Of a stretch of DNA of 64,000 bases, positions 9,136 to 17,587 are shown in pieces. The stretch comes from Dysgonomonas sp. UBA5412 (GTDB lineage: Bacteria > Bacteroidota > Bacteroidia > Bacteroidales > Dysgonomonadaceae). The stretch covers positions 164,892-228,891 of the forward strand of contig DHNQ01000029.1 of assembly GCA_002409595.1 (NCBI GenBank), read 5' to 3'. The notes beneath the pieces are model-generated. The model saw only the letters and a program-made list of their open reading frames with translations. It made no database searches and had not been told where the DNA came from. The position numbers and the translations under genes were made by a program. Position 1 is the first letter of the stretch, and each line of letters begins with the position of its first letter.

Positions 9136-9644
9136 TGGAAGATCTTACTCTTTTAAATATATTTAGAGATTTTGCAACTGCCTTTGTTGTAGGATTTTGT
9201 TGGGCAATATTATTCGGTTCGCCTAAACGCTTGTTATGGGTAGCAGGACTACTTGGAGGGATGGGGCATTGTTTGCGATTTATCCTGATTCAACTAGATT
9301 TCGGGCTCATTATAGCCACTTTAGCCGGCTCTGTTCTTATTGGTCTGATCGGAATTTTTGCCGCACATAAAGTAGACAGTCCTCCGGTTGTTTTCACAAT
9401 GCCGGCTTGCATAACTATGATTCCCGGAATGTTTGCCTACAAGACAATGTTAGCGGGTATCAAAGTAACTGACCTACCGACAGTGGAGCAGAATCCTCAT
9501 ATCTTAATAGAGATGTCTCACAATCTTATGCTTACAATGTCGTTGCTATTCACCCTTGCAATAGGGATATGTGTGGGAGCATTGCTATTCAGGAAATCGA
9601 GTGTCAAGAATATATCTTTCAAAGATGTAATCGGACGGAAATAG
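9135..9644 (+). CDS. ThrE/YjjB-like exporter subunit (DUF3815)
   Basis: 169 residues, almost all membrane segments, starting inside the stop codon of the preceding gene. Length and hydrophobic pattern fit the ThrE C-terminal module (YjjB, about 157 residues). The stretch MPACITMIPGMFAYKTM (residues about 94-110) resembles the conserved P-G-x-x-x-Y helix of the family. With the upstream gene it should form one inner-membrane exporter of amino acids or a dicarboxylate. Single proteins joining both modules exist in other bacteria, which supports joint function. Confidence 0.85.
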   Translation: MEDLTLLNIFRDFATAFVVGFCWAILFGSPKRLLWVAGLLGGMGHCLRFILIQLDFGLIIATLAGSVLIGLIGIFAAHKVDSPPVVFTMPACITMIPGMFAYKTMLAGIKVTDLPTVEQNPHILIEMSHNLMLTMSLLFTLAIGICVGALLFRKSSVKNISFKDVIGRK

Positions 9645-9665
9645 CCGATTATAGAATAAACAAAA

Positions 9666-10502
9666 TCAGACAGTCAGTTTCCGATGTTTGCTCTTCTGCA
9701 TCGTTTTTACAATCCATCGCGATATGAGGAATACTATTAGCTGGGTGAATATAATAAACACGCCTGAAGGCACATCTAAGATGGCTGATAAGAAAAGCCC
9801 GATAATACAGCCCAAAAATCCTATCAGTACAGACAACAAGATCATCTTTGTAAAATTGGATGTGAACAGATTAGCTGTCATTTGAGGCACAGTTAGTATA
9901 GACATCAAAAGAACGATTCCCACAAGACGGATAGACAGAACGATAGTGATTGCAATAGCCATCATCATTGCATACTTAATGAAGTTTACGGGAAGATTGC
10001 GAGTCTTTGCAAAATCGGGATCAAAAGCAGCAAATAGTATCTGGCGTCCAAAGATCAGAAATGTTATAGCTAAGACAAAAGACAGAACGGCTAAGTAGAT
10101 TATATCAGGCTTGGTTATAGTTAATATATTACCAAAGAGATAGTCTGACAGATTTGGGGCAAATCCGGGTTTGAGGTAAATAAAAATAATACCAATAGCC
10201 ATACCCAGCGACCAAAAAGAGCCGATTGCCGAATCTTCGCGTATTCCCTGTCGGGAAGATAACCACTCTATACCAAAGGCTGAAAGGATGGAAAAGATCA
10301 TTGCTGAAAATATAGGATTCCATCCAAAATAAAACCCCATACCTATTCCTCCTAAAGAGGCATGAGTTATGCCGCCACTAATGAAAACCAGCCTGCGAAT
10401 AACAATATAAGAACCTATGATACCACAGGCTATACTGGCAAAGAGGCTGCCTAAAAGGGCATTCTGAAAGAAAGAATATGATAAGAGATCAAAAAACTGC
10501 AT
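9666..10502 (-). CDS. Metal ABC transporter permease (ZnuB/TroC-like)
   Basis: 278 residues with about eight membrane helices. The start FFQNALLGSLFASIACGIIGSYIVIRRLVFISGGITHASLGG is shared by zinc/manganese ABC permeases (ABC-3 family), including the G-I-x-H-A-x-L-G element. It converges with the ThrE-like pair and follows metH on the minus strand after 15 bp. No ATPase or binding protein gene is adjacent, so those must be encoded elsewhere. Zinc or manganese is the likely cargo; the sequence does not decide. Confidence 0.9.
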   Translation of the reverse strand: MQFFDLLSYSFFQNALLGSLFASIACGIIGSYIVIRRLVFISGGITHASLGGIGMGFYFGWNPIFSAMIFSILSAFGIEWLSSRQGIREDSAIGSFWSLGMAIGIIFIYLKPGFAPNLSDYLFGNILTITKPDIIYLAVLSFVLAITFLIFGRQILFAAFDPDFAKTRNLPVNFIKYAMMMAIAITIVLSIRLVGIVLLMSILTVPQMTANLFTSNFTKMILLSVLIGFLGCIIGLFLSAILDVPSGVFIIFTQLIVFLISRWIVKTMQKSKHRKLTV

Positions 10503-10517
10503 TGTTATAATATCTTG

Positions 10518-13500
10518 TTATATAAGATTTGCACTAAGGAATTTGCGAATAAGTTCCGCTGTTTCGCCACGCCTTGCAACATACGCCTCTAATTGGTCGT
10601 CAAGAATATTTCCAATATTAAAGTATTTGGATTTAGGATGTGATATAATAATGCCGCTTACCGAGGCATTAGGAAACATAACTCCATTTTCAGTAAGCTC
10701 GACTCCTATTTCATCCGATTTCAACAAGTCTTTATTTAACAAAAAGTTAATAGACTGATCTGGTATTGATGGATAACCAACTGCAGGACGTATGCCTTGA
10801 TATTTAAGTGTAAACATATCATTCACACTTATATTTTCATTGGAGGCAAAGCCCCAATATTCCCTTCTCATCTGGGCATGCAGCCACTCTGTTGTAGCCT
10901 CAGCAAGTCGATCAAGAACAGATTTCAAAAGTAAAACTTTATATTCATCTCCTTCTTTTTCGAACTCATTCATCAAAGCCTCAGCTCCCAATCCGGCAGT
11001 TACGGTAAAGCCTCCGACATAGTCTGTTTTACCGGATGATTTGGGTGCTACAAAATCGCAAAGGGATAGATATTCCCCTTTATCATTCTTTTTTTGTTGA
11101 CGAAGCATTGGAAAACAAACATCATTGATATAGATACATTCATTCTCACTATAAGCTTCGAAGATTCCGAATACAGCGTTTATATAATCGGCTTTATTAA
11201 AGACTAACTGATCTAACAATGCTCTCGAATCTTTGTACAACTGCATACCTTCGGCGGCTTTCTCTCTTTCTCGTTCGGGAAAAGTATTCAACCAAGCAGC
11301 CTTGCATGAAAGACAATCATCTATATTCTGAACAGTAGCATAACGAGCCGATAAGTTCCAAGAATGGAAGAAGAATTTCCAGTCGATATAAGGTATTATC
11401 GTCTCTATTGGTATATGCCTCAATATCTGTCGTCCCTTTACTTTTGGTTCTGGAGTTTTATAATTTGCCCAATCTATCTTAAACCCTTTGTCCATAACCT
11501 CTGACAATGGGAGTAAATCATCTTTCTTGCTGCCTGCTGTATCTCGCAACAGAGCATATTCGTTGCGGATATCTCTTATATAATTATCTTTTGTTTTAGG
11601 GTTGATCAGTTTACCAACAGCAGCAGGAGCCTGCGAAGCATCTTTTACATATACGACCGACCCATTATTATACTTAGGATCAATCTTAATCGCAGTATGA
11701 AGTTTGGAAGTAGTAGCACCTCCTATCATAAGAGGAATTGTAAATCCCGCCTTTTCCATTTCATGTGCAACAATACTCATTTCCTCTAATGAGGGAGTGA
11801 TCAAACCACTTAAACAAAGAATATCGGGTTGTTCTTCCTTTACTTTCTGTATTATTACTTCGGGAGGGGTCATCACCCCCAGATCAATAACCTCATAGTT
11901 ATTACAAGCCAAAATAATAGAAACAATATTCTTTCCTATATCGTGCACATCTCCTTTTACTGTGGCTATCACAAGTTTTCCGGCCTTATTGCTACCGGCA
12001 GATGAAGACCGTTGAGCCTCTAGTGTAGGTTGCAAAATGGCGACAGCACGCTTCATAGTTCGGGCAGTCTTTACAACTTGAGGTAAGAACATCTTTCCCG
12101 ACCCAAAAAGATCGCCCACCTTGTTCATACCATCCATCAATGGTTTGTCTATGATATCAACAGCTTTGGGATACACCTGAAGAGCTTCGGTTAAATCTTC
12201 TTCAAGATAATCACTAATACCTTTTATCAAAGCATATTGTATTCGTTCTTCTAAAGGATATGATCGCCATTCTTCTACTTTTTGAGCAGACTCATTGGTA
12301 TGATCATTCTTGATACGTTCGGCGAATTCGATTAGTTCGTCTGTAGATTCGGGTCTCCTATTGAATATAACATCTTCCACCAAATTTCGGAGATCAAGTG
12401 GAATATCATCGTAAACGACAGATTGTCCCGGATTGACAATACCCATATCCATTCCCCGTTGAATAGCATAGTAAAGAAAAACGGAGTGCATAGACTCTCG
12501 AATATAATCGTTTCCTCTGAAAGAGAAAGAAAGGTTACTTACCCCTCCACTAATTTTAGCATGAGGCAGATTCTTCTTTATCCATGTTATTGTTTCCAAA
12601 AAGTCAACAGCATATCCCCGATGTTCTTCGATTCCTGTAGCAATAGCCAAAATATTAGGGTCGAATATTATATCCAACGGATTGAATCCATCATTTACTA
12701 ACAGCTTATAGGCACGTTCACAAATTTCGATACGGCGAGTAAAGGTATCTGCCTGACCTGTTTCGTCAAAAGCCATAATGATTACTGCCGCTCCATAGGC
12801 TTTGACTAAGCGAGCTTCACGCAAAAACTCTTCTTCTCCACCTTTCAGAGATATTGAATTGACAATTGGTTTACCTTGTACACATTTCAAGCCGGCTTCT
12901 AACACCTCCCATTTGGAAGAGTCTATCATAACGGGAACTCTTGACACATCAGGATCTGATGCCATAAGGTTCAGGAATGTTGTCATTTCTTTTACCCCAT
13001 CCAGTAAGCCTTCGTCCATATTTACATCTAAGACCTGAGCACCATCCTCAACTTGTTTGTGAGCAATGGTAAGGGCTTCTTCGTATTTGCCTTCTTTTAT
13101 CAGACGAAGAAATTTTCGGGAACCGGCAACATTCAATCGTTCTCCGATATTTATAAAATTGATTTCAGGTTTAGCTTCTAATAATTCTAAACCTGAAAGC
13201 CACATATATTGTGGTTTATCAGTAGGCTTATGAGGTTTTGCTCCTTCTACCAAACTAACATATTTGGCGATATGTGCAGGTGTAGTACCACAACAACCAC
13301 CCAGAATATTAACTAAGCCTTCATCTACATATTCTTGTATCTGCCCCGCCATTATTTCCGGTGTTTCGTCATATTCTCCAAATTGATTTGGTAGTCCGGC
13401 ATTAGGATAAGCGGATATATATGATGGTGCTAAGCGTCCGAGTTCTTTCAAGAATGGTTTCATTTCGGAAGCTCCAAAGGAACAGTTGAGCCCTACGGAA

Positions 13501-14210
13501 AGAAAATCTATATGGCTAATAGAAGCAACAAATGCTCCTATGGTCTGCCCCGACAATGTACGTCCGGCTTTGTCGGACAATGTCACTGAGATCATTATAG
13601 GAAGCTTTACTCCTCGTTCGTTAAACACATCTTCTGCTGCAAATATGGCAGCTTTGGCATTCAGGGTATCAAAGATAGTCTCAATCAATAATAGATCGAC
13701 TCCTCCATCCATCAGCCCCTCTATTTGTTCTTTGTAAGCCATGCAAAGATCGTCGAATGTTACAGCTCTATAAATAGGATTTTCTACTTTCGGACTCATA
13801 GATGCCGTCTTATTAGTCGGTCCAATGGAACCTGCTACAAAACGAGGTTTATCCGGGGTCTCCTTCGTAAAGTCTTGAGCCGCTTTTTTAGCCAATTTTG
13901 CTGCTTCAACATTAATTTCTCTCACTAGGTCAGACATATGATAGTCTTCCATAGAGATGGAATTGGCATTAAAAGTATTAGTCTCTATTATATCAGCTCC
14001 AACACTTAGATATTCGCGATGAATAGCTTCTATAACATCAGGACGTGTAAGACTGAGCAAATCATTATTTCCTTTAAGCAACGTTTCAAAACCTTTGAAC
14101 CGTTCGCCTCTGAAATCCTCTTCGGTCAATTTATATTGTTGTATCATAGTGCCCATAGCACCATCAAGAATAAGGATTCTCTCCTTTAGAATATCTTGTA
14201 TTTTCTGCAT
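10518..14210 (-). CDS. metH: Methionine synthase, B12-dependent
   Basis: 1230 residues, full four-domain length. The homocysteine domain carries zinc ligands in GLNCSFG (about 242) and GGCCGTT (about 305). The pterin-binding domain contains NIGERLNVAGSRKF (from about 357). The cobalamin domain shows DVHDIGKNI with the axial His (about 755). The C-terminal SAM activation domain includes RPAVGYPSIPDQS near residue 1150. It transfers a methyl group from methyl-tetrahydrofolate to homocysteine in the cytoplasm. Only 83 bp separate it from smpB and there is no room for a cobalamin riboswitch, so the gene is probably read from the smpB side. Confidence 0.98.
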   Translation of the reverse strand: MQKIQDILKERILILDGAMGTMIQQYKLTEEDFRGERFKGFETLLKGNNDLLSLTRPDVIEAIHREYLSVGADIIETNTFNANSISMEDYHMSDLVREINVEAAKLAKKAAQDFTKETPDKPRFVAGSIGPTNKTASMSPKVENPIYRAVTFDDLCMAYKEQIEGLMDGGVDLLLIETIFDTLNAKAAIFAAEDVFNERGVKLPIMISVTLSDKAGRTLSGQTIGAFVASISHIDFLSVGLNCSFGASEMKPFLKELGRLAPSYISAYPNAGLPNQFGEYDETPEIMAGQIQEYVDEGLVNILGGCCGTTPAHIAKYVSLVEGAKPHKPTDKPQYMWLSGLELLEAKPEINFINIGERLNVAGSRKFLRLIKEGKYEEALTIAHKQVEDGAQVLDVNMDEGLLDGVKEMTTFLNLMASDPDVSRVPVMIDSSKWEVLEAGLKCVQGKPIVNSISLKGGEEEFLREARLVKAYGAAVIIMAFDETGQADTFTRRIEICERAYKLLVNDGFNPLDIIFDPNILAIATGIEEHRGYAVDFLETITWIKKNLPHAKISGGVSNLSFSFRGNDYIRESMHSVFLYYAIQRGMDMGIVNPGQSVVYDDIPLDLRNLVEDVIFNRRPESTDELIEFAERIKNDHTNESAQKVEEWRSYPLEERIQYALIKGISDYLEEDLTEALQVYPKAVDIIDKPLMDGMNKVGDLFGSGKMFLPQVVKTARTMKRAVAILQPTLEAQRSSSAGSNKAGKLVIATVKGDVHDIGKNIVSIILACNNYEVIDLGVMTPPEVIIQKVKEEQPDILCLSGLITPSLEEMSIVAHEMEKAGFTIPLMIGGATTSKLHTAIKIDPKYNNGSVVYVKDASQAPAAVGKLINPKTKDNYIRDIRNEYALLRDTAGSKKDDLLPLSEVMDKGFKIDWANYKTPEPKVKGRQILRHIPIETIIPYIDWKFFFHSWNLSARYATVQNIDDCLSCKAAWLNTFPEREREKAAEGMQLYKDSRALLDQLVFNKADYINAVFGIFEAYSENECIYINDVCFPMLRQQKKNDKGEYLSLCDFVAPKSSGKTDYVGGFTVTAGLGAEALMNEFEKEGDEYKVLLLKSVLDRLAEATTEWLHAQMRREYWGFASNENISVNDMFTLKYQGIRPAVGYPSIPDQSINFLLNKDLLKSDEIGVELTENGVMFPNASVSGIIISHPKSKYFNIGNILDDQLEAYVARRGETAELIRKFLSANLI

Positions 14211-14293
14211 TGAAAAGTCTTATTTTGGAAGTAACAAGTAGTTGGCTCGTATATACAAACCTGCTGATATAAAAGTCTTTCTTTATGATAGGA

Positions 14294-14746
14294 TTATTGT
14301 TTCATTGCCCTATCCATAGCTCGTTTATCATCTTTTTCTCGAAGTGATTGACGTTTATCATATTGCTTTTTACCTTTCGCTACAGCAATATTCACCTTAG
14401 CCAAACCCCTATCGTTTAAAAAGATACGTGTAGGAACTATTGTATAGCCGGTCTCTTTTACCAAACGAGCCATCTTCTTCAACTCTTTCTTACTAAGAAG
14501 AAGTTTCCGATCGCGTCGGGCTACATGATTGTTGTACGAACCATAAAAGTATTCTGCTATATACATATTACGCACCCACAATTCTCCTTTTTCGAATATA
14601 CAGAATGTATCTACCAAACTGGCTTTGCCTTGTCGTATAGATTTTATTTCTGTACCGGTGAGTACTATGCCGGCGGTGTATGTTTCTATAAATTCATAAT
14701 CGAAACTAGCCCGTTTATTTTTTATATTAATTGTCAATTGACTCAT
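14294..14746 (-). CDS. smpB: SsrA-binding protein
   Basis: 150 residues. Typical SmpB features are NKRASFDYEF near the N-terminus, the tmRNA-binding stretch GIVLTGTEIKSIRQGKASL (residues about 26-44), then GLAKVNIAVAKGKKQYDKRQ and a basic C-terminal tail ending in DRAMKQ. It delivers tmRNA to stalled ribosomes. It precedes metH on the same strand; no tmRNA gene is seen in this window. A promoter-like sequence lies 30 bp upstream. Confidence 0.97.
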   Translation of the reverse strand: MSQLTINIKNKRASFDYEFIETYTAGIVLTGTEIKSIRQGKASLVDTFCIFEKGELWVRNMYIAEYFYGSYNNHVARRDRKLLLSKKELKKMARLVKETGYTIVPTRIFLNDRGLAKVNIAVAKGKKQYDKRQSLREKDDKRAMDRAMKQ

Positions 14747-14775
14747 TATCTACAACATTTCGTTTTATAAGTATG

Positions 14776-14809
14776 CAAAAATAACTATTTTAAGATAATT
14801 ATACTGCAA
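14776..14809 (-). promoter_or_regulatory. Candidate promoter of smpB
   Basis: Read on the minus strand: TTG (14809-14807), 23 bp spacer, TATTTTTG (14783-14776). The spacer is at the long end for Bacteroidetes promoters. It would start the transcript about 24 bases before the smpB ATG. Confidence 0.45.
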
Positions 14810-14865
14810 TAAGGGTGAAATAAAAGCCATATCTGAGAGTATGGATTCTTCTCAATGAATGACAC

Positions 14866-14895
14866 AAAAAGCCAATCATCAATGATCGGCTTTTT
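14866..14895. terminator. Intrinsic terminator after der
   Basis: AAAAAGCC-nATCAT / ATGATnGGCTTTTT forms a long stem with few imperfections, 20 bp after the der stop codon. T-runs flank it on both strands, so it can act in either direction; its main use is the end of der on the minus strand. Confidence 0.75.
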
Positions 14896-14916
14896 GTAAA
14901 ATATTTGTGATAAATC

Positions 14917-16233
14917 CTATTTCTCTCTGATGATAATATTGATCGGTGTACCTGAAAGATTCCAATTATCGCGTATACGGTTCTCCAAGAAACGCTTATA
15001 CGGATCTTTGATCCATTGCGGCAGATTAGAGAAAAAGACAAAAGATGGCACTTGCGTATTTGGCAACTGTGTAATGTACTTTATCTTAATGTATTTTCCT
15101 TTATTTGAAGGAGGTGGAGTACGTTCGATAATAGGCAAAAGGATCTCATTCAATTTATGAGTAGGTATTTTTGTTTTTCTGCGAGCATATACTTCCTTTG
15201 CTGTTTCAAGGACTTTCAATATTCTTTGTTTTGTCATTGCTGAAGAAAAAACAATGGGAAAATCTGTGAATGGAGCTAATCGTTCACGAATAGTATTTTC
15301 AAATGTTTTAATAACAATTTGTTCCTTATTTTCTACTAAATCCCATTTGTTTACACAAACAACAAGCCCTTTTCTATTTTTCTGTATCAAAGAAAATATA
15401 TTCATATCCTGACCTTCTATTCCTTGAGTAGCATCAAGCATAAGAATGCAAACGTCTGAATTTTCGATGGCTTTGATAGAACGGATTACCGAATAGTATT
15501 CTAAATCCTCCGTAACTTTACCTTTCTTGCGAATACCGGCAGTATCGACAAGATAGAAATCCATGTTAAATTTGTCGAAACGTGTATATATTGAGTCACG
15601 CGTAGTACCGGCAATATTAGTTACGATATTGCGCTCTTCGTCCATTAGTGCATTTACAAAAGACGATTTTCCGGCATTAGGTCGTCCTACAATTGCAATA
15701 CGCGGTATATCTTCTAAAGGCTCATCATCCTCTACTTTTTTAGAGAATTTGGATATAATAGTATCCAATAAGTCTCCCGTTCCCGCACCATTAATCGCAG
15801 ATATATTGATAGGGTCGCCAAGTCCTAAACCATAGAATTCAGCCGACTGAACATGAAGATTAAAATTATCAGCTTTATTAGATACTAATAATATTGGTTT
15901 TTTAGACCGACGCATCATATTTCCAACAGATGTATCGAGATCGGTAAGGCCGTTCATAACATCGACTACGAAGAGGATAACATCTGCTTCTTCAATAGCT
16001 ATCGAGACTTGTTTATTTATTTCACTTTCAAAAACATCATCTGAGTTGACAACCCATCCTCCGGTATCGACCAAGGAGAATTCATGTTTTCCCCATGTCA
16101 CTTTTCCATATTGGCGGTCACGTGTTGTCCCTGAAGTTTCATCTACAATAGCTTGCCGGCTTTCGGTCAAACGATTGAACAGTGTTGATTTACCCACATT
16201 GGGGCGACCGACTATAGCTACTAAATTTCCCAT
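14917..16233 (-). CDS. der: Ribosome biogenesis GTPase Der (EngA)
   Basis: 438 residues with two successive GTPase domains, the hallmark of Der. First domain: GRPNVGKST (about 8-16), DTGG, NKAD. Second domain: GRPNAGKSS (about 181-189), DTAG, NKWD. The C-terminal KH-like domain begins near TKIPTHKLNEIL. It acts in 50S subunit assembly. It stands alone, with a promoter box at 16262-16269 and a terminator behind it. Confidence 0.98.
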   Translation of the reverse strand: MGNLVAIVGRPNVGKSTLFNRLTESRQAIVDETSGTTRDRQYGKVTWGKHEFSLVDTGGWVVNSDDVFESEINKQVSIAIEEADVILFVVDVMNGLTDLDTSVGNMMRRSKKPILLVSNKADNFNLHVQSAEFYGLGLGDPINISAINGAGTGDLLDTIISKFSKKVEDDEPLEDIPRIAIVGRPNAGKSSFVNALMDEERNIVTNIAGTTRDSIYTRFDKFNMDFYLVDTAGIRKKGKVTEDLEYYSVIRSIKAIENSDVCILMLDATQGIEGQDMNIFSLIQKNRKGLVVCVNKWDLVENKEQIVIKTFENTIRERLAPFTDFPIVFSSAMTKQRILKVLETAKEVYARRKTKIPTHKLNEILLPIIERTPPPSNKGKYIKIKYITQLPNTQVPSFVFFSNLPQWIKDPYKRFLENRIRDNWNLSGTPINIIIREK

Positions 16234-16261
16234 AATAATTTATATGTACTCTAATTTTATG

Positions 16262-16269
16262 CAAAGATA
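16262..16269 (-). promoter_or_regulatory. Promoter -7 box of der
   Basis: The minus strand reads TATCTTTG, a perfect TAnnTTTG, 28 bp before the der ATG. No clear -33 TTG at 19-21 bp. Confidence 0.45.
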
Positions 16270-16357
16270 CGCATTTTTATCGAAATGTACAGAATGTTAG
16301 CAAGCTTGCGTATCTGTAACTTACAAACGCTTTTCTCTGATTATCTGATCTCCTGCT

Positions 16358-16927
16358 TTAGTTAAAATGCGAGGCTCGCGTACACCAGACTAATGTGTCT
16401 TCGACTGATGTCATATTCTTTAAGCTGCCAAAGGTTGTATACGAAACAGCATCGTCTGCAGTAATATTTTTCTGAGGATCGACCTGTTCCAAGACAAAAT
16501 CTCCTTCTCCTGTTTTGTAGCCCACATAATGCTGTCTTATAGCCAATGCGTCGACATTTCCTTCTCCAAAATAAAGAAACTTTCCACCGGCATAAATAAA
16601 CAAAGAACTGTTTTCGAATTTATAAACACTTTTTTCGGGTTTTACCTGAGTAGCAGCAAAGGTGACGAGTATTTCATTTTCGGAAGGAAAAGTTATCGTT
16701 GTATTAGAATAGCTTTCAAAAAAAGATGATCTAATGAAATTATCTACCTTAAGAGAGTCCGTTTTAGCATATTCTTTCCCTCCGTTAGGAGAGCCGACAT
16801 ACAGTTTGAAAGGCTTTTCTATTTCTGATTCTTTATAGCGTAATACTCCGGCTGTATCAGCACTATCGCTACTACAAGAACAAAGAAAAAGAAAAGCTAA
16901 AGTGATTGCTATATATATATATTTCAT
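16358..16927 (-). CDS. Small lipoprotein of unknown function (paralogue 1)
   Basis: 189 residues. The signal MKYIYIAITLAFLFLCSC ends in a lipobox with Cys 16 or 18 as the likely lipid site. The mature part is mostly beta-type and ends VEDTLVWC plus seven residues. Its order of motifs and its end resemble the upstream lipoprotein at 16968-17546, which ends TDTIAWC plus seven residues, so the two look like diverged tandem copies. They sit behind a GH29 fucosidase on the same strand with gaps of about 40 bp and may share its transcript. I recognise no family. Confidence 0.8.
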   Translation of the reverse strand: MKYIYIAITLAFLFLCSCSSDSADTAGVLRYKESEIEKPFKLYVGSPNGGKEYAKTDSLKVDNFIRSSFFESYSNTTITFPSENEILVTFAATQVKPEKSVYKFENSSLFIYAGGKFLYFGEGNVDALAIRQHYVGYKTGEGDFVLEQVDPQKNITADDAVSYTTFGSLKNMTSVEDTLVWCTRASHFN

Positions 16928-16967
16928 ATTTCTTCTCTATTTTAATAATCAAATACAAAAAGCATTA

Positions 16968-17546
16968 TCATTCTATATTATACAAGATATTACACCAAGC
17001 AATGGTATCAGTCGGTTCTTTAAAATCACGATTGCTTATATCTCTTGCTATCTGAAGCGATCGTTCCAGACTCAACACCTCATCCAGCGCAAAAGCAGTA
17101 TCTTTCTCTTGTGTCAGAGGAAAGCGAATCAAACTTTTTCGTCTATAAAGGTGTTCGGGAGTTCCTATTGCAACAAAAAATGATGAGCCATCCGTTTTAG
17201 TGATAAAAAGGGTATCATTTCGATAAGTATAAGATGACAATATTTTATATTTTACTCTATTTTGAGGAAAGGTGTAAGTTAAATGCCCTCCATTGAATTG
17301 CAACTCAAGAGAATCGTACAAAATTGGATTGAATGCAGCCAGATTACCTACCGTAAAGAAGCGATCTACCAATTCACGTCTTTTCAGATTATTAAATTCA
17401 ACAGCTACTGTATCTATACCTCTACGAATATTAAGATCAGACAAATCTACCGATCGTACTCTCAATGTCCTTACCTCTTCATTATCGTTGCTACAAGCTA
17501 CAAATACAATGGTTGCTAAGAGTATTATATATATAAGATTCTTCAT
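16968..17546 (-). CDS. Small lipoprotein of unknown function (paralogue 2)
   Basis: 192 residues with a lipoprotein signal ending IVFVAC (Cys 18). The mature part starts with an acidic linker (SNDNEEV) and contains YTYRNDTLFI followed by SSFFVAIG, comparable to YKFENSSLFI followed by GKFLYFGEG in the downstream lipoprotein. Its end, TDTIAWC plus seven residues, also matches. It begins 41 bp after the fucosidase stop, so co-transcription is likely. Function unknown; a surface or periplasmic accessory for fucosylated glycans is only a guess from position. Confidence 0.8.
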   Translation of the reverse strand: MKNLIYIILLATIVFVACSNDNEEVRTLRVRSVDLSDLNIRRGIDTVAVEFNNLKRRELVDRFFTVGNLAAFNPILYDSLELQFNGGHLTYTFPQNRVKYKILSSYTYRNDTLFITKTDGSSFFVAIGTPEHLYRRKSLIRFPLTQEKDTAFALDEVLSLERSLQIARDISNRDFKEPTDTIAWCNILYNIE

Positions 17547-17587
17547 ATTCTTTTATTTTGCAGCTGTAAAGATAAATAAAAAATAGC

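Noticed and set aside
9135..9644. ThrE gene split by a recent mutation
   Set aside because: The TAATG overlap and proper starts match the two-gene YjjP/YjjB arrangement known elsewhere, so this is a natural pair.
14211..14293. Cobalamin riboswitch before metH
   Set aside because: Only 83 bp are available between smpB and metH, too short for this riboswitch, and no B12-box-like conserved stretch is seen.
16300..16309. GCAAGCTTGC palindrome between der and the lipoprotein gene
   Set aside because: Ten bases, no promoter geometry around it and no second copy seen; too little to call.
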